From positions 1 through 40,073 of the forward strand of contig ONKL01000025.1 of the NCBI GenBank assembly GCA_900318395.1: a stretch of DNA of 40,073 nt, given 5' to 3'. Positions 1 through 7,652 of this stretch are shown here, piece after piece; positions within the stretch are counted from its first letter, which is position 1; the number at the start of each line of letters is the position of its first letter. The notes below the pieces were generated by a model. It searched no databases and was not told the origin of the DNA. It worked only from the letters and a program-made list of their open reading frames with translations. The translations under genes were made by a program, and so were the position numbers. This stretch comes from an uncultured Prevotella sp. (GTDB taxonomy: Bacteria > Bacteroidota > Bacteroidia > Bacteroidales > Bacteroidaceae).

Positions 1-1
1 G

Positions 2-397
2 AACTTCATCATGACTTTTGGTAAGGACTTCACTTTTGTTGGCAACCAATACCATCTGGAGAAGTTTGGTGTAGAGCAATTCCCAGACTTACTGTTTTTT
101 AACAGGGAATTGTCAGCCCTCGTCTGCGTGGAGCTCAAAGATGGACCATTCAAAACCGCTTATTTAGGACAGTTGGCTGGTTATCTGAGAATACTGGATG
201 ATGAAGTACGCAAGCCCAATGAAAATCCATCAATTGGTATCGTACTCTGCAAGAGTGCCAACAAGAAGTTTGTGGAGTATGTGATTCAGGATTATGATCG
301 TCCGATGGGTGTAGCAACCTATAAGACCTCTGCCGATATGGATGAGCGACTGAAGAAATTACTGCCGTCAGTGGAAGATTTAGAGAAGCTTCTATAG
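2..397 (+). CDS. YhcG/DUF1016-type PD-(D/E)XK nuclease domain protein, C-terminal part
   Basis: The reading frame is open to the left edge, so this is the 3' end of a longer gene. The first ATG (base 11) lies inside the conserved domain and is probably not the true start. The visible 128 residues match the C-terminal nuclease-like domain of the DUF1016/YhcG family: GKDFTFVGNQYHLE, then PDLLFFNR and VELKDG, which supply the D...ExK signature (D26, E41, K43 counted from the ATG), then NPSIGIVLCK and RPMGVATY. The family is known from restriction and DNA-processing contexts, often next to type I restriction genes or inside defence islands; its exact biochemical role is not settled. The missing N-terminal domain and upstream neighbours lie outside the window, so no such context can be checked. 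The stop codon lies against the end of a decayed gene on the other strand. Confidence 0.8.
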   Translation, partial: NFIMTFGKDFTFVGNQYHLEKFGVEQFPDLLFFNRELSALVCVELKDGPFKTAYLGQLAGYLRILDDEVRKPNENPSIGIVLCKSANKKFVEYVIQDYDRPMGVATYKTSADMDERLKKLLPSVEDLEKLL

Positions 398-915
398 CCT
401 CACAGAAATGGTAAAAATTGCTATCCATAGATTGCGAAACAACCTTTTGCATCCAACAACTTGCAATAAAATTGCACCGTTTACAGTATAGATGCATGAA
501 TGATCGATGGCATCAAATCGAAGGTCGGAAAGCCTCAGGGTTATGTACGATTTGTCGTCAGTCTTACTCGTGCCAACCACGGTGATCTTGCCACTTAAGG
601 CCATTGTCTGTTTCAAGATGGCCTCCATCCAAGTAGGCGTGTATGCAGCGCTAGCATGGAATTGGCTGCTGTCAAATGTATCTCCAGCCTTCATATCGCT
701 GAAATAAATAGGTTCGTGGCTATCAAAATCAATAGTAAGCATATCGAAAACATCAGATCCCCTTTTTACAATACTCCTTTAGGTTCTCGCCAAAAGCTTT
801 CCACACGACAACTGTACCAGAGGAGTAGTCTGTGTTATCGCCATGACGGATGGAACCATCAGAAATACCTGCAATGAAATAATCAAAGAAACCCTGAACC
901 CTACTAACTTTTTGC
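392..915 (-). pseudogene. Decayed hypothetical gene, frameshifted and N-terminally truncated
   Basis: Two minus-strand reading frames look like pieces of one protein. The upstream piece (about 915 down to 751) reads VQGFFDYFIAGISDGSIRHG and on to GENLKEYCKKGI, then stops. The downstream piece (to base 392) continues in another frame as SDVFDMLTIDFDSHEP, then IYFSDMKAGDTF and IVYTVNG-like text. The switch falls at an A5G4 run near bases 756-765, a typical slippage or indel site. Neither piece has a convincing start, and a stop codon lies directly upstream of the first. The last roughly 20 residues (CKRLFRNLWIAIF) look scrambled. I do not recognise the family. A sequencing error at the homopolymer is possible, but the absent N-terminus also argues for decay. 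Confidence 0.5.
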
Positions 916-973
916 TACGAAGCCTTCCAACACTTTTTACATCCCATCCTAAAAAGTGTTGGAAGGCTTCGTA
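916..973. repeat. 24-bp perfect inverted repeat
   Basis: The left arm (916-939) and right arm (950-973) are exact reverse complements over 24 bases, with a 10-base loop. The arms contain CGAAGCCTTCCAACAC. The repeat starts 4 bases after the stop codon of the minus-strand gene ending at 978. It could terminate that transcript, but no U-run follows the stem on either strand; the only T-rich part is inside the stem. A cruciform, an RNA-stabilising hairpin or a remnant of a mobile repeat are alternatives. Confidence 0.8.
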
Positions 974-977
974 AGGA

Positions 978-1865
978 TCACTTAACAATAAACTTCTTAC
1001 CGTCACGGATGTAGACACCATGCTTCGTAGGTTTGTCGGCAAGGCGACGGCCACTCATGTCGAACCACCGGGAAGCATTCTTTGCATTCTTGACGCTGCT
1101 GATAGCTGTAGAGCCTCCACGACTCCAGTAATAGTTGACAACCTTTATTTCGCCTTGATTGTCCATAGTAACCTTCTTCAGATTGTCATTCGCATCATAC
1201 TCATTGGCATAGGTCGTTGTCGTAACTGTGCCTGCCGCCGTTGTGGTTTCTTTGGTGACGTTTCCATGAGCATCGTACTCATAGTCAACCTCTGTCGAAT
1301 ACTCAAATCCCAGCATGCTTATCGTGGTGACCAGTTTAGTCATCAGGTCATTGGCATCGTAAGTGGCCCTTACTGATGAGCCATGGGTCCATGTCCCGCC
1401 AAGCCACATATAAACTTCTTCTTCCTCGAACTGATAGCCGTGCCACTTAGTAATCTCTGTCTTCGTCTTCACGTTCTCGCCCGTAGGATTCAATTCTTGA
1501 GGCCCGATTGACTCAATTACCCTTGGCATACCGTTAGACAGGTCATACTCTATAACTTCAGACTTCGACAAACTAGTCCACTCATTACCCATCTGCAGGA
1601 AGATTTCTTGCGTGGCGGTCACCCCCTGTTCGTTATAGGTATGGATAGACTTGGTGGTACTGATGCTGCCATTTTGCATCTCATGGCCATCGATTTCTGT
1701 CAAAAGGCCCTTGTCATTGTACTTACAGACCTCTTTTGAAAGAAACTTACCATCAGATGTTGTAGTGACTACGCTATCAACTTTCCATTCTCCTTTTGTG
1801 TAAACTTGTGCCTTGACTACAAGTACAAACATTGCTCCAAAGAGCAGCAAACTGATTTTTTTCAT
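978..1865 (-). CDS. Secreted YD-repeat-like protein with a Prevotella-type C-terminal tail
   Basis: A 295-residue protein with a clear signal peptide (MKKISLLLFGAMFVLVVKAQ). The body is a chain of short strands resembling RHS/YD repeats: CKYNDKGLLTEI, IHTYNEQGV, RATYDANDLMTKL, YEYDAHGNVTKE, NEYDANDNLKKV. Such repeats usually form beta-sheet wraps in exported or surface proteins. The last 30 residues (DMSGRRLADKPTKHGVYIRD, then GKKFIVK) match a short tail found on many Prevotella secreted proteins; the subtilase ending at 2075 carries a related tail. A -7 box lies about 45 bases upstream of the start. No enzymatic motif is visible; the function is unknown. A structural or surface-binding role is only a guess. 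Confidence 0.75.
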   Translation of the reverse strand: MKKISLLLFGAMFVLVVKAQVYTKGEWKVDSVVTTTSDGKFLSKEVCKYNDKGLLTEIDGHEMQNGSISTTKSIHTYNEQGVTATQEIFLQMGNEWTSLSKSEVIEYDLSNGMPRVIESIGPQELNPTGENVKTKTEITKWHGYQFEEEEVYMWLGGTWTHGSSVRATYDANDLMTKLVTTISMLGFEYSTEVDYEYDAHGNVTKETTTAAGTVTTTTYANEYDANDNLKKVTMDNQGEIKVVNYYWSRGGSTAISSVKNAKNASRWFDMSGRRLADKPTKHGVYIRDGKKFIVK

Positions 1866-1887
1866 AATTTTTGATTGTTATTTAACC

Positions 1888-1916
1888 ATGTGTACACATT
1901 AATTATTGCAAAGATA
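1888..1916 (-). promoter_or_regulatory. Promoter -7 box with a 12-bp palindrome in the leader
   Basis: On the minus strand TATCTTTG (1909-1916) matches the Bacteroidota -7 consensus TAnnTTTG, 44 bases upstream of the ATG at 1865. No clear TTTG -33 element is seen. The predicted leader contains the perfect palindrome ATGTGTACACAT (1888-1899), a possible operator just downstream of the transcription start. The remaining gap to 2074 shows nothing recognisable. Confidence 0.5.
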
Positions 1917-2074
1917 GCAATTATTCGCGAATCAAGCAAGGATTTAATACAAAATTGAAAGTTTATAGATGATTATTGCTGAAATTGGCAACTCATTTTA
2001 TGATAAATTATGATTCTTTGAACATTCACCATCTTTCTATGCTGCGGCAAAAGGTGAAATAGCGGCGACACTTT

Positions 2075-4561
2075 TCATTGAGCCACCAGGACTTTCTTGC
2101 CCTGATGGATGTAGATGCCTCGGCGCTGTGGAGCATCTTTCAGTTGTTTGCCGTCGATGGAGTAATAGGGAGTATTCTCAGCAGGAGTCTGCATCACTTG
2201 ACGAATGCCAGTAGGCTCTGACTCGAGAATGTTGGCAAAATCCTTCCAACCTTGCTTGGCCTCGTAAAGGGCTTTGGTTCCCTTGGGCACATACAGCGTG
2301 TCGCAGGTTGAGAAGACATCGCTTTTGCTGCTTCCCAGATCGAATGGCTCTGTAATCAGCGATACGACAGATTTCAGCCCATCGCATTCAAAAGCACCCT
2401 TGGCGATAGAGGTTACCTCTGATGGAATCGTAACCGTACTCATGACACATCCGCAGAAGGCATCCTTTCCGATGTTTTTCAGCTGTTTGGGCAGTATGAC
2501 TTCCGACAGAGACATACAGTAATTGAAGCACGCTTCTGGGAGCACAGTAATATTATCGGGCAGAACGACAGACTTCAAGTCGCCACAGTTCTCAAAGGCC
2601 TGCTTGCCGATGCTGTCGATGGTCTCTGGCAATTGGATACCCTGCAGCGAGCAGCCCATCAAAGCCTGATTGCCTATAGCTGTTATCTTGTAGCCGTTTA
2701 CCTCTGCAGGAATGGTGAGTGTGCCACTCTGGCTTGCATCGATGGCTGGTTTGTGAGTATCGGCAGTCTGACTGACAGCAGCAATTTTCGCCATTTCATC
2801 GATAATATTGAAGTTTATCTGGATGCCATCACTATTTTTCCAATAGAACTCATCCGTGAGGAAATGGGCAAAGTTCTTCCAGGAGTCGTCACATTGGAAA
2901 TCGCTCAAGTATCTCCGCTGAACCCTGACAACGCATTGTTTGTAAAGCTGGTCGTCGAAGCATCCTGTGCCACACGTAAATGGTTTCGAGATTCTCCTCA
3001 AATCGAGGGTATCTACTTTGGCTCCCGCAAAGGTACTGGCACCTAATGCTTTGACGTTCTCCCAGAAGGTGAGTTTCTTGATGCTTAAGTTCTCAAAGGC
3101 ATGATCAGCAACTCCTTCGAGCGGATAGCCAGCTACGAGTTGTGGAATCATGAGGGAGTCAGTTTGCGAACTGCTGATACAGGCGTGCTGTCCATCGCCA
3201 ATCACCACGCAATTATCGCCCACCTTATTAAAGGTCATATCCATCCCGTTGATTCTTCGAGTAAACACGCCACTGATAGGCTCCTGATACTGATAAGCCT
3301 GCATTATGTCGAGATGACTGCCTGCAGATTCGACCAAAGCACGGACCAGTTCTTCACGGTTCTTGAAATCACGGCACTGAAGCAGACGGGAGATGGCTCC
3401 TGCTGCGAGCGGACAAGCGAATGAAGTACCAGAGATGATGCGATAGCCACCACCTGTTTTAGCAGTCAGCACATTCTCACCAGGCACATAGAGCTCGTAA
3501 TTATAGGGGGTGTCGTTGGCAGAATAGAAGGCACCATCGAGATCGTAATTCGAGAACTTGGCCAACTGCCCGAGGCGGTTTGTAGCCATCACGCCGATAA
3601 CTTCGGGCCAAGCTCCAGGCGTATAGGCAAAGTCGTAGATGTTCGTCGATTCATTGCCTGGCGCCGATATCATGATGGCCTGCTGCGAAACTTTCTTCAG
3701 GGCCTCGTGCAAAGCATCCGATTCGTTCGGATTTGCATAGCTCATGGAGATAATATCTGCCCCGTTATTGAGCGCGAAATCGTAAGCCTTGATCTCATTG
3801 GCGACAGTGGCACCTGTAGATTCCTTAAAGAGCTTGATGGCGATGATTTGAGCCATGGGGTTGGCTCCCACCATTCCCTCGCCATTGCATACGGCTGCAG
3901 CCATGCTGGCGCACGATGTCCCGTGCCCTACTTCATCAGTCACATCGTCGTTGTCGTCGATAACATTCTTCACAGCCAGGATATTATCTTTCAGGTCAGG
4001 ATGGGAGATGTCGACTCCTGTATCGAGGATAGCGATTACAGGACGTTTTTCTTTTGTAATTGTCTGTTGCCAAAGCTCTGGCATACGTATGGCTTCCAGA
4101 TACCATTGTTCGGCATATCGTGGCTCGGCTTGATATTTTGTAACGTTGTCAGAAGTCGAAATCCGTCCTAAAAGATAGTTGGGTTCAGCATATTCAACCC
4201 CGTCCATAGCCTGATAAGCCTTGACGGCCTCCTCAACTGTGAGACTTGTCGGGTCGAAGCGAATCAGATAGAGCTGCGAGAGGTCTATATCCTCTATGGG
4301 TGTACTAAAGGCCGGAACGAGACTCTGTTCAACAGCGCCACGGGTGGAGGTTTCTTTGTTTCCAGTAAGAGGCATCAGCTTTTCGGCTTCAACATATCCC
4401 ATCCCTTCAACTTCACCAACTCCTCGGGTTTTGGCCCTTTCAGTGCGGAATTTTACAATCAGTTCACCTTCACGGTAGCCCTGAGCCATTGAATCCGTCA
4501 CCACCATCGCCATCAAGACGAAGGCACATAATCTGAATATCCTAACCATCTTTCGCATCAT
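2075..4561 (-). CDS. Secreted subtilisin-like (S8) serine protease with BspA-type leucine-rich repeats
   Basis: An 828-residue protein. Residues 1-26 are a signal peptide ending SMAQ. Residues 28-130 (YREGELIVKFRTE ... GVEYAEPNYLL) resemble a subtilase propeptide. The peptidase domain covers about 150-400 with a complete triad: D180 in AILDTGVDISHPDL, H213 in DEVGHGTSCAS, S380 in ISGTSFACPLAAG; N303 in SAPGNES is the expected oxyanion residue. Residues 450-790 hold BspA-like LRR units (ITAIGNQALMGCSL, IDSIGKQAFENCGDL, LKNIGKDAFCGCVM, VTSIAKGAFECDGL), a fold linked to binding of host or microbial surfaces. The C-terminus (YSIDGKQL ... GIYIHQGKKVLVAQ) is the same type of tail as in the protein ending at 978. 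It should be exported and active outside the cell. The start codon follows the 3' end of tRNA-Arg by only 23 bases with no promoter between, so it may be read from the tRNA promoter. The substrate is unknown. Confidence 0.9.
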   Translation of the reverse strand: MMRKMVRIFRLCAFVLMAMVVTDSMAQGYREGELIVKFRTERAKTRGVGEVEGMGYVEAEKLMPLTGNKETSTRGAVEQSLVPAFSTPIEDIDLSQLYLIRFDPTSLTVEEAVKAYQAMDGVEYAEPNYLLGRISTSDNVTKYQAEPRYAEQWYLEAIRMPELWQQTITKEKRPVIAILDTGVDISHPDLKDNILAVKNVIDDNDDVTDEVGHGTSCASMAAAVCNGEGMVGANPMAQIIAIKLFKESTGATVANEIKAYDFALNNGADIISMSYANPNESDALHEALKKVSQQAIMISAPGNESTNIYDFAYTPGAWPEVIGVMATNRLGQLAKFSNYDLDGAFYSANDTPYNYELYVPGENVLTAKTGGGYRIISGTSFACPLAAGAISRLLQCRDFKNREELVRALVESAGSHLDIMQAYQYQEPISGVFTRRINGMDMTFNKVGDNCVVIGDGQHACISSSQTDSLMIPQLVAGYPLEGVADHAFENLSIKKLTFWENVKALGASTFAGAKVDTLDLRRISKPFTCGTGCFDDQLYKQCVVRVQRRYLSDFQCDDSWKNFAHFLTDEFYWKNSDGIQINFNIIDEMAKIAAVSQTADTHKPAIDASQSGTLTIPAEVNGYKITAIGNQALMGCSLQGIQLPETIDSIGKQAFENCGDLKSVVLPDNITVLPEACFNYCMSLSEVILPKQLKNIGKDAFCGCVMSTVTIPSEVTSIAKGAFECDGLKSVVSLITEPFDLGSSKSDVFSTCDTLYVPKGTKALYEAKQGWKDFANILESEPTGIRQVMQTPAENTPYYSIDGKQLKDAPQRRGIYIHQGKKVLVAQ

Positions 4562-4584
4562 ATTTTAGGCAGTTAAGCAGTCTG

Positions 4585-4656
4585 TACCCCGACCGAGAAT
4601 CGAACTCGGAACTAAGCTTTAGGAGAGCCTTGTTATATCCATTTAACTATCAGGGC
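4585..4656 (-). tRNA. tRNA-Arg (anticodon CCU)
   Basis: A 72-nt cloverleaf on the minus strand. The acceptor is GCCCTGA paired with TCGGGGT (two wobble pairs), with discriminator A; the D arm is GTTAAATGGATATAAC; the anticodon stem AGGCT/AGCTT encloses the loop CTCCTAA, giving anticodon CCT; the T arm is CCGAG-TTCGATT-CTCGG. The 3' CCA is not encoded. It reads AGG codons. The subtilase gene follows on the same strand after 23 bases. Confidence 0.93.
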
Positions 4657-4695
4657 GCATGGTTTCTTATGAAGGGAGAAACGACTTTGCGGGTG

Positions 4696-4703
4696 CAAAG
4701 ATA
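4696..4703 (-). promoter_or_regulatory. Promoter -7 box for tRNA-Arg (and possibly the subtilase)
   Basis: TATCTTTG on the minus strand, 39 bases upstream of the tRNA 5' end. It continues into CACCCGCAAA, so the block TTTGCACCCGCAAA is identical to the one at the tRNA-Glu promoter (35655-35672). No TTTG -33 element was identified. Confidence 0.65.
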
Positions 4704-4727
4704 GCGTAAATCGAGCGAAAAACCAAA

Positions 4728-7535
4728 CTAATGGGCAACTTTTTGCTGAAAATAGTCGAATTGTGCCTTTCCATCGTTACCATAACAGAACAATCCTGTG
4801 CGAATGCCCTTCCAATAGCCACCTCGCATCGGGAATGCCTTGCCTGCAGAAATGAAGTGTTCGCCATCAATGCTATAGGCAAACTGATGGCGATTCTGCT
4901 GACAATCGTTTGTCACACGAAACCAGACTTGAGCAAATTTTCCCTTCTGTACCAACTGCCGCTGTCCACCAGCCTCGACATAAATACCGTCTTTACATAG
5001 GCCAATGCCACGAAACTCCTTGCCTGAGCAGAAAAGGCCAGCAAAGTTATCGCCTGACGACTCCACCATCGTGGTACTCTCGCTTTGCCATCCAACAACC
5101 TTTTGCGTCAACATGTTACGACAGGCTTTCAAATCCACAGCAGGCAAAGCCTGAAGCGTCAACCATCCTTTGCAGGCAGAAAGATTCCAATAAGTATCAA
5201 CTGGATTATGGTTCCATTGCCATTGTAAGCCAAGGGGGCCAGAGAAATCATCATCTGTTCGCAAAGGTTGAGAATCATTCGATGAAATCGGCTTTTTCCA
5301 GGAAACGACAGGCTCACCGATGCCGTTTCCATCGAGGTCGACACCCATTAACGGCCAGTCATCCTGCCAGCGAGCAGGTTGTAGATGAACCACACGTCCC
5401 AGCACTGGCGTCTCCTGGAAATGATAGAACCACCAACTGCCATCAGGCGCATCAACCAAAGCACCTTGATGCGGTCCGTTAATCTTCGTAGAACCCTGTT
5501 CCAAAACGACCTTACGCTGATAGGGACCATAGATGTTGCGCGAACGGAGCACCGTCTGCCAACCTTGCCCCACGCCGCCTTCAGGTATAATCAGATAATA
5601 GAAACCATTACGCTTCAAGAACTTCGTACCCTCAGCAACAGGTCCTTCGTAGACCGTCACGCCCTCATCAAGCAATGTCTTACCATCAGGCGACATTCGA
5701 TGAACGATAATAGGCCCAGCCCCATGACGGCTTCGCCCCAGATAAGCCTGTCCGTCTTCATCCCAGAAAGGACAGGGATCTTCCCATTTCTCCACACGTT
5801 TAACGAGATGGAGTGGTGCCCATGGGCCGTGAGGATCCTTGGCAGTAGACATATAGAGCCCTTCATCGGGGGTGCAGAAATAGACATAGAAGAGTCCGTC
5901 GTGATAGCGGATAGACGGAGCCCAGGAGCCACCAGCATAATGGGCATTCGTATCCCATCCTGGTTCATCGAAGCGACGATATATCTGACTGATATACTGC
6001 CAATTCACCATATCATCGCTCTCCAACACCTGCATACCAAGAAAATGGAAGTCGGATGCCACCATATAATATTTAGACCCAACACGGATGACATCAGGAT
6101 CGGAGAAATCTGCATTAAGTACGGGATTGCGATAGGTTCCATCACCTTGATCACCCCAACCTTCAGAGTCTATTTCCACAAAATCAGGGCGAGCATCAGG
6201 CTGTTCGGTAGTAACCTCGATATTCGAGAACCGCACATTGCGGGCATGACGCACGAAGAATCCCTTCGCTGGTAAGTTACCCCACATGGTTGCTTCTGGA
6301 TAGTCTTTCTCCTTCTCATCTTTGACGGATTCAAAAATTTCATCCATTTCATCGGCAGAAACGCCACCTTGATGATGGATAGAGACATTCGAAATGGAGA
6401 CATTTCGTACAGGATAATCTGGTAAGCCCGTAATAGAGCATCCCATGGAACCAGCATGGCGAATCTGAATATTATCAAGATGAACACCGTCGATACATCC
6501 CACATGATCGATAGGAACAATGGACTCCATATTGGCACCACTGGAGAGATAGCCACGTCCACGATTACCAAGACGGATGAAGATGGGCGACTCAGTACCT
6601 TCCACGGTGAAATCGGAGATATTCACATTCTCGAGTACGCCGCCATCGACAATCTCAAGCGAAATGGCAGAAGAGCCTATCCACTGTCCGAAGAACTTTT
6701 CACGTTGATCACTACTGGGCTTTACCACAATGCCCGAGATATTGATGTTACGGAAACCGCCATTCGTCTCAGTTCCCAATTTCACCGCATTACAATGGCT
6801 CGACACCAGACAGTCGGAGATACGTACATTTTCGCACAATCTTGGCGAGGTAGACTTCAGAGTGATGCCATCATCATCGCTATCGGCCATCACACCTCTG
6901 ACAATCACATCGTGGCAACCATCGATATCGAGGGCGTCATTATTGTAGTTGTTACGGTTAAAAACCTTGATTCCATCGATATTCAGGCGGTCGCAGGCCA
7001 GATAGTGCTGCATCCAGCAGCCACTATTCCTGAGTATTATATCCTTCACCGTAATGTCCTCGCTTTGGATGAATCGAAGCAGGTGAGGACGCGTGATGCC
7101 TTCATCGTTCCAAGAAAGTTTCTTGAAAGCACGCCCCCTGCCATCGATGGTTCCTTGGCCGCTGATGACAACATGACTCACCTTGTCTGCATAGATCAGC
7201 TGAATCGTCGTGGTATGAGTACGTAAAGAAACAAAATCCGATTTCATCGGCAAATAATCGTCCAGATTCGTACTGCCATAGAGTGTTGCTCCCTGTTCGA
7301 GATAGAGATGAACATGACTTTTGAGTACAACAGTTCCTATCTTATATTGGCCAGCAGGCACCACTACCCTGCCACCTCCCGCCTTTGAGCAGTCATCAAT
7401 CGCCTGCTGAAGAGCAGATGTAGATAGCTGTGTCGTATCAGATTTAGCCCCATAGTCACGGATGTTAAAGTCTGCTGCCTTTGCATTCAGGACTGATGCG
7501 ACACAAAAAACGAGGAACCACCTATTATTCATCAT
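4728..7535 (-). CDS. Secreted GH28-GH43 fusion, pectin/hemicellulose-degrading enzyme
   Basis: A 935-residue protein from the ATG at 7535 (MMNNRWFLVFCVASVLNAKA, a signal peptide). A start 7 codons upstream (7556) is possible but lies only 4 bases from the -7 box, so I reject it. Residues 20-450 form a GH28-type right-handed beta-helix: FNIRDYGAKSD, YNNDALDIDG (D200), DSDDDGITLKS (D221, D222), SSHCNAVKLGTE (H247). Residues 466-755 form a GH43 five-bladed propeller with the expected acids: D479 in FSDPDVIR, D586 in WEDPCPFW, E635 in PVAEGTKF. Residues 760-935 resemble the concanavalin-like C-terminal domain of GH43 beta-xylosidases. GH28 enzymes cut polygalacturonan or rhamnogalacturonan and GH43 enzymes remove arabinose or xylose, so one protein could cut the backbone and trim side chains. 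It is divergent from an esterase. Exact substrates cannot be told from sequence. Confidence 0.88.
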   Translation of the reverse strand: MMNNRWFLVFCVASVLNAKAADFNIRDYGAKSDTTQLSTSALQQAIDDCSKAGGGRVVVPAGQYKIGTVVLKSHVHLYLEQGATLYGSTNLDDYLPMKSDFVSLRTHTTTIQLIYADKVSHVVISGQGTIDGRGRAFKKLSWNDEGITRPHLLRFIQSEDITVKDIILRNSGCWMQHYLACDRLNIDGIKVFNRNNYNNDALDIDGCHDVIVRGVMADSDDDGITLKSTSPRLCENVRISDCLVSSHCNAVKLGTETNGGFRNINISGIVVKPSSDQREKFFGQWIGSSAISLEIVDGGVLENVNISDFTVEGTESPIFIRLGNRGRGYLSSGANMESIVPIDHVGCIDGVHLDNIQIRHAGSMGCSITGLPDYPVRNVSISNVSIHHQGGVSADEMDEIFESVKDEKEKDYPEATMWGNLPAKGFFVRHARNVRFSNIEVTTEQPDARPDFVEIDSEGWGDQGDGTYRNPVLNADFSDPDVIRVGSKYYMVASDFHFLGMQVLESDDMVNWQYISQIYRRFDEPGWDTNAHYAGGSWAPSIRYHDGLFYVYFCTPDEGLYMSTAKDPHGPWAPLHLVKRVEKWEDPCPFWDEDGQAYLGRSRHGAGPIIVHRMSPDGKTLLDEGVTVYEGPVAEGTKFLKRNGFYYLIIPEGGVGQGWQTVLRSRNIYGPYQRKVVLEQGSTKINGPHQGALVDAPDGSWWFYHFQETPVLGRVVHLQPARWQDDWPLMGVDLDGNGIGEPVVSWKKPISSNDSQPLRTDDDFSGPLGLQWQWNHNPVDTYWNLSACKGWLTLQALPAVDLKACRNMLTQKVVGWQSESTTMVESSGDNFAGLFCSGKEFRGIGLCKDGIYVEAGGQRQLVQKGKFAQVWFRVTNDCQQNRHQFAYSIDGEHFISAGKAFPMRGGYWKGIRTGLFCYGNDGKAQFDYFQQKVAH

Positions 7536-7560
7536 GTTACACTTTGTTTGTTTCATGTTG

Positions 7561-7568
7561 CAAAGTTA
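7561..7568 (-). promoter_or_regulatory. Promoter -7 box for the GH28-GH43 gene
   Basis: TAACTTTG on the minus strand. Transcription would start about 7 bases downstream, near 7554, leaving a leader of roughly 18 bases before the ATG at 7535. This placement is the main reason for preferring that start over 7556. No -33 TTTG is visible. Confidence 0.5.
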
Positions 7569-7611
7569 CGATATTTATTTCTAAAGATGAACAACGTATT
7601 AGATTTTTTTC

Positions 7612-7619
7612 TATCTTTG
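7612..7619 (+). promoter_or_regulatory. Promoter -7 box for the carboxylesterase gene
   Basis: TATCTTTG on the plus strand, 33 bases before the lipoprotein start at 7653, preceded by a T-run. It shares the 117-base divergent intergenic region with the GH28-GH43 promoter, so the two genes could be co-regulated. Confidence 0.6.
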
Positions 7620-7652
7620 CGAATGAATTTATTATCAACTAAAGACTTTAAT

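Noticed and set aside
5385-6275. Long plus-strand open frame (296 codons) inside the GH28-GH43 gene
   Set aside because: Antisense to a gene with complete catalytic motifs; its composition is that of a shadow frame.
7548-7652. Upstream start for the carboxylesterase at 7548
   Set aside because: It would lie upstream of the -7 box and put 35 residues before a clear lipoprotein signal peptide.
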